Assembly: GCA_035480415.1 (NCBI GenBank)
Contig: DATIHT010000008.1
Coordinates: 1 to 15,216, forward strand
Source: DATIHT01 sp035480415
Lineage (GTDB): Bacteria > Patescibacteriota > Microgenomatia > Curtissbacterales > GWA2-41-24
Length of the DNA: 15,216 nucleotides
Direction of reading: 5' to 3'
Shown piece by piece: positions 13,437 through 15,216 of the stretch (position 1 is the first letter of the stretch; every line of letters begins with the position of its first letter). Made by a program: the position numbers and the translations under genes. A model generated the notes under the pieces. It made no database searches. It was given only the letters and a program-made list of their open reading frames with translations, and was not told the DNA's origin.

Positions 13437-15216
13437 TGTGAAACAACTCCTTCATAGGTTTTTGCCAAATAGTTTTTAACTGGTTTAGATCCATTTTGCA
13501 TATTTCCTGTTTGCCTGATGTAACTTTAATATTTTTTTCTGTTTCAGTTTTACCAATAATTGTGTGAGGAACTTTGGCAAAAAGTTCTTTTGCTGTTTTT
13601 TCGTTTTCCACTTCGACTAAAAATGTTGCCGGGGTTTCGCTAAACAGAATAAGGTCTGGACGATCATTACTTACTTTTGATACGTCTATTGAAGCTCCCA
13701 TATCCCCGCCGAAACACATTTCTGCAAGTGTAACTGCCAAACCGCCTTCTGATATATCGTGGACTGCTAAGGCTTTTTGCTCTTGAACTGATGATGTGAT
13801 TGAGTTGAGGACATTTGCGACTGTTTTTAAATCTGCTTTCGGCACCATCGGGCTTTCTAGATTTAAGTTTTCATAGTACGTCGTACCGCCCATACTATTC
13901 ATGTCTGGTTTGCCAACAAGAACTATTGTTGAATTTTTCTTCTTAAAGTCTGACGACGCTGTCTTTGTGACATCTGGGATTTTTCCATATGTCGAGATTA
14001 AAAGAACCGGTGGAATTTTTAATGTTTTCCCGTCTGGATACCTATAAGTTGAAGATAGTGAGTCTTTACCGGAAACAAAGGGCATATTTAGTATTTTCGA
14101 CATATCAACACATGCATCAACTGCTTTGTCTAAATCGGCTAAAGATTCTTCGTCTGGAAATGGCCAAATGAAGTTATCAACAAGAGCCGCGTCTTTTAGG
14201 GACCCCCCAATTGCAACATAATTGGATACTGATTCCAGTATTGCCCATACTGACCCGAGATATGGATCAATAAGGTTTAATTGCGGGTTTAGCCCGTGAG
14301 TTATAACTAAGCCGTATGGTTTGTTGGGAAACGGTCTTACGATTGCACCGTCGTTTGGACTGTCTTGGTCTTTCCCGCCAAAAGGTGTAAGGGCATTAGT
14401 TCCCTGCACAGTGTGGTCGTACATTCTGACAACCGGCTCTTTGGAGCAAATATTTCCGTGTGACATTATTTGAAGCCATGATTTTTCAATGTTTGTGTCT
14501 TTTGACGGGAGTTTAGATCCTGAAACAAGTTCAGGATGACGGGGACGGGTTTTACCAACCATTTTTCTTTGGGGTAAACCATCGTGTAAAAATTTCATAT
14601 CAATATCACAAACCAATTTATTGTTGTACCTTAGAACTAATCTTTTTTTGCCGTCGAACTTTCCGAGTACGGCCGCTTCAACGTTATACTCTTTGCATAT
14701 TGAAAGAACTTTTTTAAGATTACCTGGGGAGATTGCGAGCACCATTCTTTCTTGCGATTCTGAGAGGAATATTTCCCAAGGACTCAGTCCGGCATACTTT
14801 AGCGGAACTTTTTCCAGATCAACTACTGCACCAACGTTTTTTGCCATCTCACCTATTGCAGATGAGTAACCACCGGCACCACAATCTGTGATTGCTCTGA
14901 TTAAGCCTTTATCTGAAAGTTCTAGTGTTGCATCTATTATTCTTATTTCTTCTATTGGATTACCTATTTGGACGGAAGATCCAGAGGTGTTTATTGTCCT
15001 GTTAGTCATTTCTCCCGAAGAGAATGTGGCGCCATGGATTCCATCTCTTCCTGTTCTTCCTCCAATCGTAATTATCAGATCACCCTTTTTGGGTATTCCG
15101 ATTTTTGCCCTACTTTTAGGAATTATTCCGTAAGCACCAGCAGCTACAGTTGGTTTTGCCCTAAAGTCTTTATGAAAATGAAAAGAGCCATTGTTTGTTG
15201 GAATACCAACAGGATT
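13426..15216 (-). CDS. purL: FGAM synthetase, large (synthetase) subunit, C-terminal 596 residues (N-terminus off the right edge)
   Basis: The frame is open to the right edge: the ATG at 15009 is internal, because in-frame sequence upstream encodes NPVGIPTNNGSF, KKGDLIITIGGRTGRDGIHG and ATFSSGE, all standard PurL. The protein converts FGAR to FGAM with ATP and ammonia from PurQ. Further motifs, numbered in the visible fragment: TDCGAGGYSS (about 110-119), ESQERM (about 153-158), FLHDGLPQR (about 209-217), then KEPVVRMYDHTVQGT, GGKDQDSPNDGAIVRPF, VSGKDSLSS and HDISEGGLAVTLAEMCFGG. An inserted segment with RHPELVSGS begins at residue 226, in the variable linker before the YDHxVQG block. No PurS gene lies between purL and purQ; it could be fused to the missing N-terminus or encoded upstream. 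The end overlaps purQ by 11 bases. Confidence 0.96.
   Translation of the reverse strand, partial: NPVGIPTNNGSFHFHKDFRAKPTVAAGAYGIIPKSRAKIGIPKKGDLIITIGGRTGRDGIHGATFSSGEMTNRTINTSGSSVQIGNPIEEIRIIDATLELSDKGLIRAITDCGAGGYSSAIGEMAKNVGAVVDLEKVPLKYAGLSPWEIFLSESQERMVLAISPGNLKKVLSICKEYNVEAAVLGKFDGKKRLVLRYNNKLVCDIDMKFLHDGLPQRKMVGKTRPRHPELVSGSKLPSKDTNIEKSWLQIMSHGNICSKEPVVRMYDHTVQGTNALTPFGGKDQDSPNDGAIVRPFPNKPYGLVITHGLNPQLNLIDPYLGSVWAILESVSNYVAIGGSLKDAALVDNFIWPFPDEESLADLDKAVDACVDMSKILNMPFVSGKDSLSSTYRYPDGKTLKIPPVLLISTYGKIPDVTKTASSDFKKKNSTIVLVGKPDMNSMGGTTYYENLNLESPMVPKADLKTVANVLNSITSSVQEQKALAVHDISEGGLAVTLAEMCFGGDMGASIDVSKVSNDRPDLILFSETPATFLVEVENEKTAKELFAKVPHTIIGKTETEKNIKVTSGKQEICKMDLNQLKTIWQKPMKELFHSEA
13447..13452 (-). 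promoter_or_regulatory. Ribosome binding site of purQ, inside purL
   Basis: AAGGAG on the minus strand, 10 bases before the GTG start of purQ, encodes Lys-Glu near the PurL C-terminus (KELFHSEA). It decides the start of purQ, because the GTG is otherwise unremarkable, and it implies coupled synthesis of the two subunits. Confidence 0.6.
14515..14546 (-). repeat. HPELVSGS-type palindromic repeat inserted in frame in purL
   Basis: An 8-bp perfect inverted repeat, ATCCTGAA (14517-14524) and TTCAGGAT (14530-14537), encloses a 5-base loop. On the minus strand it reads GTCATCCTGAACTTG followed by TTTCAGGATCTA, a sequence known to me as a widespread dispersed palindrome in bacterial genomes that shows up in proteins as (R)HPELVSGS. 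Here the peptide RHPELVSGS is encoded by 14541-14515 in the purL frame, without breaking it. A 7-base direct repeat TGACGGG (14503-14509 and 14537-14543) brackets it, though the second copy overlaps the element. This is a single copy in the window; repetition elsewhere in the genome is expected but not visible. Confidence 0.75.

Noticed and set aside
15007..15009. ATG at 15009 as the start of purL
   Set aside because: Upstream in-frame sequence to the window edge encodes the conserved GGRTGRDGIHGATF region, so this Met is internal.

Overview
This window is almost entirely a de novo purine biosynthesis locus, with every gene on the minus strand. Read in the direction of transcription (from high to low coordinates), the order is purL (cut at the right edge), purQ, a HAD-family phosphatase, purM, a 55-residue small basic protein, purP copy B, purA, purP copy A, purB, purK, purE, purC, guaA, rdgB and comM (cut at the left edge). 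Genes are packed tightly. Several junctions are 4-base ATGA overlaps, others overlap by 1, 8 or 11 bases, and only two gaps are long enough to hold promoters: about 7163-7244 and 10629-10894. No tRNA, rRNA, CRISPR array or insertion sequence was seen.

The organism looks like a bacterium with a small, AT-leaning, compact genome, possibly a member of the Patescibacteria (CPR); that lineage is an inference. Bacterial signs are a sigma70-type promoter (TTGCAA, 17 bases, TATAAT) before purP copy B, a single-chain GuaA, PurK plus class I PurE, ComM, and some Shine-Dalgarno sites (before purP copy A, purQ and purK) alongside many starts without one. TGA serves as stop in several genes (for example rdgB, purK and purP copy A), so the TGA-as-glycine code of some CPR lineages is excluded.

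The pathway reads as follows. PurL and PurQ convert FGAR to FGAM, PurM closes AIR, PurK and PurE carboxylate to CAIR, PurC makes SAICAR, and PurB releases AICAR. The next step is unusual. Instead of the bacterial bifunctional PurH there are two copies of PurP, the archaeal-type formate- and ATP-dependent FAICAR synthetase, placed on either side of purA and overlapping it. PurA and PurB then make AMP, and GuaA makes GMP. RdgB would remove ITP/XTP produced around IMP and XMP. PurF, PurD, PurN/PurT, PurS, PurH or PurO, and GuaB are not in the window.

The points most worth attention are: the two unequal PurP paralogues, one of which has lost the glycine-rich ATP-grasp loop and other conserved residues; the absence of any IMP cyclohydrolase gene here; an in-frame palindromic repeat encoding the HPELVSGS peptide inside purL; a likely leaderless purP transcript; a cluster of TACGAA motifs upstream of purB; a PurA with Ser in place of the usual Glu in its GDEGKG loop; and the unannotated-looking 55-residue ORF.
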